NCBI GenBank assembly: GCA_026398575.1
Contig: JAPLSP010000035.1
Span: 1 to 62,874, forward strand
Reading direction: 5' to 3'
Length of the DNA stretch: 62,874 nt
From: Candidatus Sumerlaeota bacterium
GTDB lineage: Bacteria > Sumerlaeota > Sumerlaeia > JADFCT01
Part shown: positions 1-8,645 of the stretch, piece after piece
Numbering within the stretch: position 1 is the first letter of the stretch
Layout of the letters: each line of letters opens with the position of its first letter
Notes under the pieces: generated by a model
What the model was told of the DNA's origin: nothing
Database searches by the model: none
The model's input: the letters and a program-made list of their open reading frames with translations, nothing else
Program-made: the position numbers and the translations under genes

Positions 1-41
1 CCGCCCGCAAGTGAACTATCATGTAGCCGCCGGGATGGCCT

Positions 42-125
42 ATGCGGGCGGGGACGCCCGCGCTCCCAGATGCGGGCGGGGACGCCCGCGCTCCCAGATG
101 CGGGCGGGGACGCCCGCGCTCCCAG
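42..125. repeat. Three exact tandem copies of a 28-bp GC-rich repeat
   Basis: Copies lie at 42-69, 70-97 and 98-125. Each contains the core GCGGGCGGGGACGCCCGCG followed by CTCCCAG, and the core is itself nearly palindromic (CGGGCG...CGCCCG). The same core with GAGG for GGGG occurs as an inverted pair at 58916-58942 and 59027-59053. There are no spacers between copies, so this is not a CRISPR array. It lies just upstream of the aldo/keto reductase. Confidence 0.9.
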
Positions 126-171
126 TGAATTTCGGCTTGACCCCCATCCGCGAAAGGATATCATTACTTTT

Positions 172-1257
172 ATGAAACGCAGAATGTTCCTCAAAGTAGC
201 CGGCGGCGTCACGGGCGGCGTGGCGCTGGGCGTGGGCGTGGAGATGATCCGCCCGACTCTTGTAAGCGCGGCGGAAGCAGCCACAGGCGCCGCCAATGGC
301 GCGATGCCGTTGCGCACGCTGGGCCGCACAGGATTTAAAATCTCGGTCGCCGGTTTTTCCGGTTTCGCTCTGATGCGGGGCGATCAGGAGCAGTACAACA
401 CAGCCGTCCACAAGGCGTTCGATCGCGGATTGAATTACTACGACGTCGCCCCGGCCTACGACAAAGGCAAGTGCGAAGAGAACCTGGGCGTCGCGCTGCA
501 GGGGCTTGACCGCTCCAAATACTTCCTCGCCTGCAAAACCAAGATGCGCGACAAGGCCGGCGCCCTCGAGGAACTGGAGCGCTCGCTCACCCGCCTCAAG
601 ACCGATCACTTCGATGTCTATCAAATGCACCACCTGGTCAAGCCGGAGGACGTGAAAACCGCGCTTGGGCCCGGCGGCGCCATGGAGACGTTTCTCAAAG
701 CTAAAGACCAGGGCAAAATCCGCGCCATTGGCTTCTCGGCGCATACGACGAAGGCCGCGCTCGAGGCCATGCGCGGTTTCAATTTCGACACCGTGATGTT
801 CCCCATCAACTACATGGAATATTTCACGCGCGACTACGGCAAGGAAGTCCTGGCGATGGCGAAAGAAAAGGGCATGGGTGTGATCTCGATCAAGACCATC
901 CATTCCGGCGCCTGGCCCGCGAACGTCGAACGCAAGCGCAAATATTGGTACCGCCCGCTCGAAGAACAAGAGGACATCAACCTCGCCTACCGCTGGACCC
1001 TCTCCCTCCCTGGCGTCGTGGTCGGCTTCCCGCCGGCATGGCTCGATCTCCAGGAAAAAGCCATCACGGCAGGGCTGGCCTACCGCCCTGCCACCGAAGC
1101 GGACGACAAAAAACTCCGCGAAATGGCCGTCGGCTGCGGCTCGATCTTCAAAAAAGAAGAAGACTCCGTAGCTTGGGCGCCCCACGACTCGCGCATGGAG
1201 CAGGCCTCTTGCTATCCCGATCATCCATACGACCGCTGCCCCGGTGATTTCGCCTAA
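172..1257 (+). CDS. Tat-exported aldo/keto reductase
   Basis: Predicted NAD(P)H-dependent aldo/keto reductase of 361 aa acting outside the cytoplasm. I chose the ATG at 172 over the in-frame ATG at 70 because the longer form would translate the tandem repeat. The chosen start opens with the twin-arginine motif RRMFLK followed by an Ala/Gly-rich hydrophobic stretch, so it is probably exported folded with its cofactor. The body begins with LGRTGFKIS. Candidate catalytic tetrad residues are Asp and Tyr in YYDVAPAY, Lys in ACKTK and His in YQMHH. Length fits the family. The C-terminus carries two Cys (SCYPDHPYDRCPGDFA). It stands alone and its substrate cannot be told from the sequence. Confidence 0.85.
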   Translation: MKRRMFLKVAGGVTGGVALGVGVEMIRPTLVSAAEAATGAANGAMPLRTLGRTGFKISVAGFSGFALMRGDQEQYNTAVHKAFDRGLNYYDVAPAYDKGKCEENLGVALQGLDRSKYFLACKTKMRDKAGALEELERSLTRLKTDHFDVYQMHHLVKPEDVKTALGPGGAMETFLKAKDQGKIRAIGFSAHTTKAALEAMRGFNFDTVMFPINYMEYFTRDYGKEVLAMAKEKGMGVISIKTIHSGAWPANVERKRKYWYRPLEEQEDINLAYRWTLSLPGVVVGFPPAWLDLQEKAITAGLAYRPATEADDKKLREMAVGCGSIFKKEEDSVAWAPHDSRMEQASCYPDHPYDRCPGDFA

Positions 1258-1713
1258 ATAGATGAAAAAAAATTCGCTATGGCCTTTTTTTCGGTTGACC
1301 GGATCCCACCCTTGTTAATAGTGTCTTTACAGCACACAGCACACCCGTCGGGCCTCTGCCGCATGGCATGCTCACTTTGGCGGGTTTTTTATTTTTTTTG
1401 GACGCGCTGATGCGATTATTTTTTCAAAAAAATCTAATTGACTAAGATTGCTTAAACCGCAAAATAATCTTTGGGGAAAGTGGGTAGTAGGCTGAAGCAT
1501 CAGGCTGCTATCTCGACTTGAATGACAGCATTTTGCTGTTTCTTGTGATTTATATGATCCTGTAATCAGCGTCTGAATGATGGTTCATGAGCACATGATT
1601 TTCACAGATATGGCAATTCGACGGGGTATATTTTTTGAAGCGGAATTTTAAAAATTCTTAAAGTATTTGGAGCTATCCATAGATCTGCAAAAGCCCAATC
1701 GAGGAGTCGAGCA
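1258..1713. other. Intergenic gap between the reductase and the secreted-protein operon
   Basis: 456 bp without a credible gene. It is more AT-rich than the flanking genes, especially at 1385-1460 and 1610-1665, which fits a terminator followed by the promoter region of the operon starting at 1714. I could not identify a convincing promoter pair or a known riboswitch. A GAGGAG ribosome-binding site at 1701-1706 serves the next gene. Confidence 0.6.
1344..1400 (+). terminator. Possible intrinsic terminator after the reductase
   Basis: A CCCGTC/GGCGGG stem (1344-1349 with 1379-1384, one G-U pair) encloses a long loop and is followed by a T-rich tract from 1385 to about 1399. The loop is longer than usual, so the call is tentative. 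Confidence 0.35.
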
Positions 1714-2748
1714 ATGAGAATGCCAAAGGCTGATCTCATCCGAGGGCTGGTTATTTTTCTATTGCTGACGGCGGCGCCGAGTTTCGGCGCCATGCCGGGC
1801 GACGTGACGAACGATGACCAGATATCCACCGAGGACGTCGCCGCGCTTCATAATTTTCTGACGCGAACCAGCATTTTCCAGGGCAACGCGGACGTCAACG
1901 GCGACGGGCGCGTGGACATCTCGGACCTGGTTAATCTGGTCCAAGCGCTCTTCAGCGCCACCAGAGCCAGTTTCGTTGACGCCACCTCGACCGCCTCGGA
2001 AGAAATGGGAATCGTCTATATCCCCATTACTTTCAGCCGGCCGATTTACGGCCTCTTCAAGTATCGCATCGCGAATATCACCACCGCCGACGCCTCCGAC
2101 TACACCACCGCCGGCTATTTCATGGTCAACGGCGACTCCACCTCCATCCCCATCACGCTGACCGACAACATGATCGTGCAGCCTATGCGCACGATCGTGC
2201 TGGATATTCTCCCCGATCTGGCTTCCGGTTACTGGCAGGGCGGAATTCCGCGCCATACGCTGCTCGTGATGGATAACGACAGCTATTGGACCGGCGTCAT
2301 GAAAAACGGTCTGACCGAGCTGGCCTTCCGCCTGCGCATCCTTCAGAATGCCACCAGCCTGAGTCTGACGCTCGTCAGCAGCCTGGACCCCGCCAGCTCG
2401 ATCGGCGTCCAAGGCATCGGCAATATCCCCTCCGGTCAATGGGGAATGAATGGAACGCTGAGCGATGCCGCGCAGGTTTTCCACGCCACCTCCGTGGAGA
2501 TACCCATGGGAACGGCGCGATTGTTTGATCGTACGCCCATATCGCGAACTCTGACTTTCGACGTATCGCCGGATCACACAGTCTATCTTTACCGAAAGAT
2601 ATTTATGCTCGGCGAATACACCGACACCGTCAAAGCCGCTTCATCCGGCGCGCGATTCCTGGACACCCAAACCACCGGCGTCCTGGCGTTGGTTAAGGAC
2701 TTTCCAACGCTGCCGGCAAGAACAGTGCCTACACAACCGCTGCCATAG
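1714..2748 (+). CDS. Secreted protein with N-terminal type I dockerin
   Basis: 344 aa, first gene of a five-gene run of exported proteins. ATG at 1714 has GAGGAG eight bases upstream. A signal peptide (about residues 1-27, ending SFGA) is followed at once by a complete type I dockerin at about residues 28-80. It has two calcium loops, GDVTNDDQISTEDV and the textbook ADVNGDGRVDISD. Next comes a Calx-beta-like strand pattern (STASEEMGIVYIPITFSRP), then about 230 beta-rich residues I do not recognise. Dockerins bind cohesins in cellulosome-like assemblies, but in this group of bacteria they often occur without known scaffoldins, and no cohesin lies in the window. The role is probably anchoring or assembly of the following large protein. 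Confidence 0.75.
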   Translation: MRMPKADLIRGLVIFLLLTAAPSFGAMPGDVTNDDQISTEDVAALHNFLTRTSIFQGNADVNGDGRVDISDLVNLVQALFSATRASFVDATSTASEEMGIVYIPITFSRPIYGLFKYRIANITTADASDYTTAGYFMVNGDSTSIPITLTDNMIVQPMRTIVLDILPDLASGYWQGGIPRHTLLVMDNDSYWTGVMKNGLTELAFRLRILQNATSLSLTLVSSLDPASSIGVQGIGNIPSGQWGMNGTLSDAAQVFHATSVEIPMGTARLFDRTPISRTLTFDVSPDHTVYLYRKIFMLGEYTDTVKAASSGARFLDTQTTGVLALVKDFPTLPARTVPTQPLP

Positions 2749-2841
2749 CGTGGAAGAACCGGAGGTTTGAGCGCGAATCTTTATGCGCGCGAGGTCGCAG
2801 ATTATCTCTCACAAGCGAATCGAAGACAGGAGCAAGAAACC

Positions 2842-5800
2842 ATGACTTCATACCTGACGGACGCCCGCATTCGGTCTTTGGCATTAATGTCAATATTCCT
2901 GCCGGCTTTCATGCTGGTGGCGCGATGGACAGGCGCCCAGGCGCTCCCCGACTGCAAATCTCTGGATATGGCCTTCATGGAAACGAATGTCTGGGGGACT
3001 GTCACCAATGATTATCAGGCCACATGGAATAATGATGAGAGTTATGAATCCATCAAGGAAGTCAAGCCGAACGCCACGTCCTGCACGCTGGATCACAGAT
3101 GGCAGTTCATTGTCACTGGCGAGCCTCCATACAGGTTCTATCTTAAAGGCTACCAGTTCTTGCCGATAGACAACGATCACTTCGTCTTCTCGTATTCGCT
3201 CGATAACCTGAACTATACGCCCATGTTCGAGGTCACCAAAACGGTGGCCGAGCCTTTCTACCATACCTATGACCTGCCCTACAGCGGCGTCAAACTGGGA
3301 GACTACGTCTATGTCAAAGTGTGCGACGCGCTGCCGACCAGCGGCGCCGTGACTCATGGGATAAAAATTGACCACATGTTCATTGGATGCGTCCCGCCTA
3401 ATCTTCCCTGGATGATCTCTTTTGATTTCACCAACCAGCTCTATCTAGGCGACTTGCCTGCCGAGCAAACGCAGGATCTGGCCTTTCTTAGCGGCGGCGG
3501 CGCCGGAACCACCGCCGCGCCTCTCGGCCAATCGGCCAACTACCAGCTGATTGAGGATTCCTTCGGCGAAAGTTTGCCGACGCATGAGCCTTATGAGGGA
3601 TTCGTCGAAGACACCATCCTTGCCGCGCAAGAACTGGTTTACTGGGAGGTCGCTTCGTCGGAACAGAAGGACGTCGCCGCATTCCGCTACAAGGTGTTTC
3701 TCTATGGCTCGGCCACCAAGAGCGACATCTTTGACACGACGGAAGGCCAGAGAGTTTATACGCGGCTTCTGGAAGCCGGCAGGATTCCTCTGCGGGCAGG
3801 CGTCGAGACCATCCGTGCGAACTATGAAAACATGAGTGACTGGTACGGCGACGCCGAACGGGCCCGTGTTCGTACGGCGCTGGATCTGTTGAAGACGGCG
3901 GTCAAATATGCCCCGCTGAACCTCAAACTGCTGAACGCCTATCTGGACATCTACTATGACAAAGCCGTGGCCGAGGTGCAGTTCGTCAAGTATGAGCGCG
4001 CCAAGCTCGACGAATACCGTTTGGGCTTCCAGCTGCCGCCCGCCGGCAAGTTTATCGCCGACGTGGAGATCGAACAATGGCAGAAGATCGTCGGCATGTA
4101 TGAGTCAGCCTTCAAGGAGTACGCCGACTTGTTCGAGGATACCGGCGGCGTGGATATTCAAGCTCTGGATCCAACCGCTCCGCAGGGCGCGACGCTGGGA
4201 TGGTACGTTTTCAAGCGTTTGCAGCCGATCCGAAACCAATACGCTGCCAAGTTCATTGATCCATCGGACGGTTTGCTCAAGACGGTTCCTGACTATGACC
4301 CCGTCACTCAAACCATGACGGTATCGCTGACGGACGTTGTGCTGTTCGGGGGATACAAGGATTTCGTTACGCTGCTGACGATGATGCGCGACTATTGCAT
4401 GGCGGCATCCGAGCTGACGAAGCTGTATGGAATGCGCGGCGCCAAAACGGCCACGCAGGATGACATTACCTCCGCCAATGAGATGATCGCGCGCGTCCAG
4501 CAAGAGGTCCACGTGGACACCCTTTTGCTTCAAGGCATGTTCCCGGATTTCAACCCGCCGCCGGGCGACGCTTCGGGAGTCAATGCGGCCAAATACGGTT
4601 TGCAGGCAGGTTTGGCGGCATTGACGGACGCGCGCAATTTCCTGGCGGGCAAAACCAATGTTCTGGGGTTCGATCCGCGGTTCCTCGTTCTGATGCAAAA
4701 ATACCATGACGTAATAAGCGGCGATCAATTCGATTCGTATGACGCCATGCTGGGATGGATTCGGAGTTCCCCCACGGCGCCGCTGCCTTATGCGGACGCC
4801 AAATACGAAGAAGCCAAGGATAATTATTTCCTCTATCGCGGTTACGCCGATCAGGTATATAACGAGGCCCGGGATATCAGCGCCTCCATCGCAGACCGGT
4901 ACTTTGAAATCACCGGCTTCGATCCACCCGATCCTTTCATCATGATACCCCCCGATAATCTCACCCATCCAAAGCCCGGCTGCGAACTGGACAAGACCAA
5001 CGCCAGCATCCAGCAGGGCCTTACGCGCTTCAGCATCCTGAATACGATGTCCACGCAGATACAATCGGATATTGGAGCCAAGACCAATTTCATGAACTCG
5101 TGTGATACCACGCTCAAAAACAACATTGACAGCAATCTCTTAACATATCTGACCCAGCGTGCTACCCAGTATGATACGATGTCGGATTGGGCGGCAGCCG
5201 CGGCGGGCATGGCGGCGGGCTATACTGCAATATCGGACGTTTGCTCCATTGACGCCGGCATCGAAGGCACTAATCTCATTGGATCCGTGATTGACATGGC
5301 CATCGTCACCGCAGCAGGCATCGCCAATGTCGGAATCCAGACCCAGGCAGCCATTGAAAACTATAATGCGCAGAAAGAACTGGATAAATCCGCGGCCTCC
5401 TATGAAGCTCAGAATGCCAAGATTGAGCTCGACATGACCAAGCAGCAAACGCAGTTCGAAATCAATGACTTGCAGCGCGAGGCGATCTCCAACAAACTGG
5501 ACATGAGCGAGGCCGGCTTCACGCAGGCGCAGGACGTCTCACAGCGCGCCGCGTTGTTACGCGAGCTCGAACGCCTGCAAAATTGGTCGGTAGAGGTGAT
5601 GAGCGGCTTGGCCAATCGCTATTACGCCGATCCGGTTCACAAGGAACGCTCGCAAAACAGCCTGATTCTGGCCGATGAGGCCTTTCGCGCGGCTCAAAAG
5701 TGGGCCTTCATGCTGGCGCGCGCCCTTGAATTCAAGTGGAACAAACCTTTCTTGATTGACTATTTGGGCAAGAGCTGGGAAACCTCCTCGCTCTTCAAAC

Positions 5801-6597
5801 TGCGCAACGCCAAGGAATTGGACGACTACATTGCAGCCATCGTGCAGTTCAACAACATCAATCTGATTGGATTCAACCGCGAATCGTATGTAGACAGGAT
5901 TTCCCTGCGCGACGACATCCTGGCGCCTTGGGCTGGAACAGGGACGGATACGGGTCTGCGCGTGGATACGGCCACTAGTCAAGTCGTGACGCCGGGCGAA
6001 TTGTTGCGCCGGAAGCTAAGCCGTATGCAGAATGCGTATGGCGACTTAAGCATTTCCCTCAACACCTTCTCCCTGAAGAAAAATTCCGGCGTTTTCTTTG
6101 TCGGCGTCAAATATCACAACGACGGCTCGATCTCGCAACTGGGTAAATCCATTGATAAAATCGAATGGATCAAAATCAATGTGGTGACGACCCAGACGCC
6201 GGGCACACAGCTGGCCGACCTGTCATACGGAGGCGTTTGCTATTTGCGCACCCGGACGGCGCCGTGTTTCGATGTGGCCTCGCCTACTGAATACAAGGGT
6301 GAATACCAGGTGTTCCCCTTCCGCTACTACCGCACTCTGGACAGCGGCCTGACATGGGATTCGCTCGCGTATCAGCGCGATACGGTCAAAATGGCGCTTT
6401 CGCCCACGTCCGGCGAACCGGATGCCGGCGTCCCGAACTCAACCTACGAAAACACTTTCCTGAAAGAACGCAGTGTGGCGGCCACGGATTGGATCATGCA
6501 AATCACCAATGGCACGCTGGATGTGAACCAGCTGAGCGACATCGAGATATATGTCAAGCATAACTTTATCACGCGCGAAATGCCCATCTGCAATTAA
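2842..6597 (+). CDS. Secreted helical protein with Tc-toxin A-like C-terminal half
   Basis: 1251 aa. I chose ATG 2842 (AGGAG at 2828-2832) over an in-frame TTG at 2767 because it gives a clean signal peptide ending TGAQA. After a beta-rich N-terminal domain (about residues 35-190), residues about 230-750 are predominantly helical. An Ala/Gly-rich hydrophobic hairpin follows (DWAAAAAGMAAGYTAISD, near residue 782), then a long charged coiled coil (about 833-913). Next are RLQNWSVEVMSGLANRYY, ALEFKW and SLFKLRNAKELDDY, and finally a beta-rich end (about 1050-1251) finishing LSDIEIYVKHNFITRE. This order matches the pore stalk, hydrophobic tip, linker and TcB-binding domain of TcA, whose tail typically reads SDVILHxRYTARE-like. 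The TcA N-terminal shell domains are absent. Homology is inferred by eye. The operon places it with fibre-like proteins. Confidence 0.7.
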   Translation: MTSYLTDARIRSLALMSIFLPAFMLVARWTGAQALPDCKSLDMAFMETNVWGTVTNDYQATWNNDESYESIKEVKPNATSCTLDHRWQFIVTGEPPYRFYLKGYQFLPIDNDHFVFSYSLDNLNYTPMFEVTKTVAEPFYHTYDLPYSGVKLGDYVYVKVCDALPTSGAVTHGIKIDHMFIGCVPPNLPWMISFDFTNQLYLGDLPAEQTQDLAFLSGGGAGTTAAPLGQSANYQLIEDSFGESLPTHEPYEGFVEDTILAAQELVYWEVASSEQKDVAAFRYKVFLYGSATKSDIFDTTEGQRVYTRLLEAGRIPLRAGVETIRANYENMSDWYGDAERARVRTALDLLKTAVKYAPLNLKLLNAYLDIYYDKAVAEVQFVKYERAKLDEYRLGFQLPPAGKFIADVEIEQWQKIVGMYESAFKEYADLFEDTGGVDIQALDPTAPQGATLGWYVFKRLQPIRNQYAAKFIDPSDGLLKTVPDYDPVTQTMTVSLTDVVLFGGYKDFVTLLTMMRDYCMAASELTKLYGMRGAKTATQDDITSANEMIARVQQEVHVDTLLLQGMFPDFNPPPGDASGVNAAKYGLQAGLAALTDARNFLAGKTNVLGFDPRFLVLMQKYHDVISGDQFDSYDAMLGWIRSSPTAPLPYADAKYEEAKDNYFLYRGYADQVYNEARDISASIADRYFEITGFDPPDPFIMIPPDNLTHPKPGCELDKTNASIQQGLTRFSILNTMSTQIQSDIGAKTNFMNSCDTTLKNNIDSNLLTYLTQRATQYDTMSDWAAAAAGMAAGYTAISDVCSIDAGIEGTNLIGSVIDMAIVTAAGIANVGIQTQAAIENYNAQKELDKSAASYEAQNAKIELDMTKQQTQFEINDLQREAISNKLDMSEAGFTQAQDVSQRAALLRELERLQNWSVEVMSGLANRYYADPVHKERSQNSLILADEAFRAAQKWAFMLARALEFKWNKPFLIDYLGKSWETSSLFKLRNAKELDDYIAAIVQFNNINLIGFNRESYVDRISLRDDILAPWAGTGTDTGLRVDTATSQVVTPGELLRRKLSRMQNAYGDLSISLNTFSLKKNSGVFFVGVKYHNDGSISQLGKSIDKIEWIKINVVTTQTPGTQLADLSYGGVCYLRTRTAPCFDVASPTEYKGEYQVFPFRYYRTLDSGLTWDSLAYQRDTVKMALSPTSGEPDAGVPNSTYENTFLKERSVAATDWIMQITNGTLDVNQLSDIEIYVKHNFITREMPICN

Positions 6598-6630
6598 TCG
6601 GCAATCACGACAGAAATGAGGTAAAATGCC

Positions 6631-7581
6631 ATGACCAAACGCAAGTCCCTTTTCCTGCTGCCGTTGTTGCTGGCCTTGACAGCCTGGGCTTCGGCCGTGC
6701 CCGACGCGGTTAATTTTCAGGGGCGCTTCAATATTTATGACTCCGATGTGGGGGGCGCCAAACTTTGGGGGCCGTTTGTCATGGATGGCGGCGCCGGCAA
6801 GATTCTCGGACACGGCGAAATCCCCATGGTCATGGGCGACGGCAAATTCAACGTCATCCTTGGCCCCCAGGATACGGGCGGCAAGGTTATCGGCGAAGCT
6901 TTTAACGGAGATACAGCCTATATCGAAATGAAGGTGGGAAGCGACGCGCCTTTCCCGCGCCAACCGTTTCGCTCGGCGCCATACGCCTTTCGTCTGCCCA
7001 ATATCAACCCGAAGCAGAATGGTTACGTGGGGATCGGAACGGTAAATCCCTCGGCGGCTTTGGAGGTTATGGGAACTCTTTACGCAAGAACTGACTTGCG
7101 GACGCCGGGCGCCGTGAGCTGCACGAACCTGGTATGCAATGGCCCGGTTATGGGCATCGGAAATTTCCCCATTGGCTCGATTGTCGCGTGGGACAAGAAC
7201 TTTATAGCCGGAACCGGAGTAACCCTTCCTTCGCAATGGGCCGAATGTGATGGAACTGCAATCCATGATTCAGAGTCGCCGCTCAATAACCAACTCAAGC
7301 CTAATCTGAACAATCCCGCGGCCAGCGGCGTGAAGGGCTATTATCTGCGCGGCCATACCTCTTCCGGCGTCACGCAAACCGATTTGTTCCTGAGTCATAC
7401 GCACAGCTTCACTGACGGCATATTTTCTCCAACAAGCGATCAGTGGATGATGCTGGCAACCGGCCAGACTTATAAGACCGGAAGCCAGGGCACGCATACC
7501 GTCCTAACGACTGGAGATTATGTCGGCGAAGAGACTCGTCCGCAGACATACACGGTGGTCTGGATTATTCGCATCAAATAG
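6631..7581 (+). CDS. Secreted tail-collar fibre-like protein, paralog 1
   Basis: 316 aa; ATG 6631 with GAGGT eight bases upstream. A signal peptide ends near ASA. The N-terminal domain (about residues 22-125) has the pattern VNFQGRF...LWGPFVMDGG...PRQPFRSAPYAFRLP, common in surface proteins of Planctomycetota-like bacteria. A GYVGIGTVNPSAALEVMG segment follows, typical of trimeric shaft proteins. The C-terminal part (about 185-316) starts GSIVAWDKNFIAGTG, then QWAECDGTAI...LKPNLNNP...YLRGHTS...SHTHS, the layout of phage tail-collar/microcystin-dependent-protein domains, and ends YTVVWIIRIK. A trimeric extracellular fibre is the likely form. It is the first of three tandem paralogs after the TcA-like gene. 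Confidence 0.75.
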   Translation: MTKRKSLFLLPLLLALTAWASAVPDAVNFQGRFNIYDSDVGGAKLWGPFVMDGGAGKILGHGEIPMVMGDGKFNVILGPQDTGGKVIGEAFNGDTAYIEMKVGSDAPFPRQPFRSAPYAFRLPNINPKQNGYVGIGTVNPSAALEVMGTLYARTDLRTPGAVSCTNLVCNGPVMGIGNFPIGSIVAWDKNFIAGTGVTLPSQWAECDGTAIHDSESPLNNQLKPNLNNPAASGVKGYYLRGHTSSGVTQTDLFLSHTHSFTDGIFSPTSDQWMMLATGQTYKTGSQGTHTVLTTGDYVGEETRPQTYTVVWIIRIK

Positions 7582-7622
7582 GCAGATCGTCTGCCAGCGC
7601 ATATTAGAAAGGAACTGATGAC

Positions 7623-8606
7623 ATGAAACGAGCTTGGATTCTTATTGCAGCTTTAATGGCGGCGCCGGCGATGGTTCACGCCGTCCCAAACACTGTTCAT
7701 TTCCAGGCTACTGTAACCACGGGATCGCAAGGGGATCTCCTGCCTGCGGGAGTATATGCCATCGCCCTGAATTTCTATGACTCCGCCAGCACAGGGACCC
7801 TGTTGTGGGGGCCATACCTGTTTGACGGCGGTTCGGGAGACGGCCACGCGCCTCAGGTGGCGGTCCTGGCGCCGGGGCGCATTAGCGTGGCGGTCGGTCC
7901 GAAAGATACTTCCAGCAAGAATATCATGAATGCCTTTTCAGGCAGCGCCTGTTTTGCCGAAATCACCATAGACTCGGTGACAATATCCCCCCGCCGGCAG
8001 TTCCTGACCTCGCCTTTCGCTTTCAGCATGCCCAATGTACTCGCCAAGGGCAGCTATGTGGGCGTCGGCGGAGTCACCACTCCCATCGCCACGCTCGACG
8101 TGAACGGGACGATCCGCGCCTCCTCCGATATCACCGTGGGGACGCTGGTTGCCAATTCGCTTATCATCTCAGGAAGCATTTCGGGACTCGGAACGGCGCC
8201 CATTGGCAGCATTGTTGCATGGCACAAGAGTTTGAGTGGCGTCGGAACGTTGCCCGCCAACTGGGTGGAATGCAACGGAGGAATTGTTAATGATGCGCAA
8301 TCGCCCATCAACAGCCAGGCGATTCCAAATCTCAATAACGCAGCCGCTGCGGGAGTTTTGGGAAGATATCTGCGCGGTGATACCTCGTCCGGCAATGCCC
8401 AGACTCCGAGTGTGAAAGGTCACCAGCATACCATTCCTTCCGACGACTACTACGGTCAAAACGTCACCCAATGGGGCAAGGGATCGCTTCATTACGATTG
8501 GATGGGTTGGGCTGTGGACCAGACTAAAACGACCTATGCGACAGGGGACGCAAACGAAAGCAAGCCATACAGTTACACGGTGGTCTGGATAATGCGCATC
8601 AAATAG
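7623..8606 (+). CDS. Secreted tail-collar fibre-like protein, paralog 2
   Basis: 327 aa; ATG 7623 preceded by AAAGGA. The layout matches its neighbours: signal peptide ending VHA, VHFQATVTT N-terminal domain with LLWGPYLFDGG and SPRRQFLTSPFAFSMP, a YVGVGGVTTPIATLDVNG shaft motif, then GSIVAWHKSL, NWVECNGG, IPNLNN, RYLRGDTS and KGHQHT of the collar-type domain, ending YTVVWIMRIK. It is closer to paralog 3 than to paralog 1 in the collar core (AWHKSL against GWHKSL). Only about 40 bp separate it from each neighbour, so co-transcription is likely. Variation is concentrated after the HxH motif, where a receptor-contacting tip would be expected. Confidence 0.75.
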   Translation: MKRAWILIAALMAAPAMVHAVPNTVHFQATVTTGSQGDLLPAGVYAIALNFYDSASTGTLLWGPYLFDGGSGDGHAPQVAVLAPGRISVAVGPKDTSSKNIMNAFSGSACFAEITIDSVTISPRRQFLTSPFAFSMPNVLAKGSYVGVGGVTTPIATLDVNGTIRASSDITVGTLVANSLIISGSISGLGTAPIGSIVAWHKSLSGVGTLPANWVECNGGIVNDAQSPINSQAIPNLNNAAAAGVLGRYLRGDTSSGNAQTPSVKGHQHTIPSDDYYGQNVTQWGKGSLHYDWMGWAVDQTKTTYATGDANESKPYSYTVVWIMRIK

Positions 8607-8645
8607 AAATGAAGGTTATTTTTACGACCAAGCGGGAGTTCTGCC

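Noticed and set aside
42..125. Possible CRISPR array
   Set aside because: Three direct 28-bp copies lie head to tail with no spacers, and the unit recurs elsewhere as an inverted repeat.
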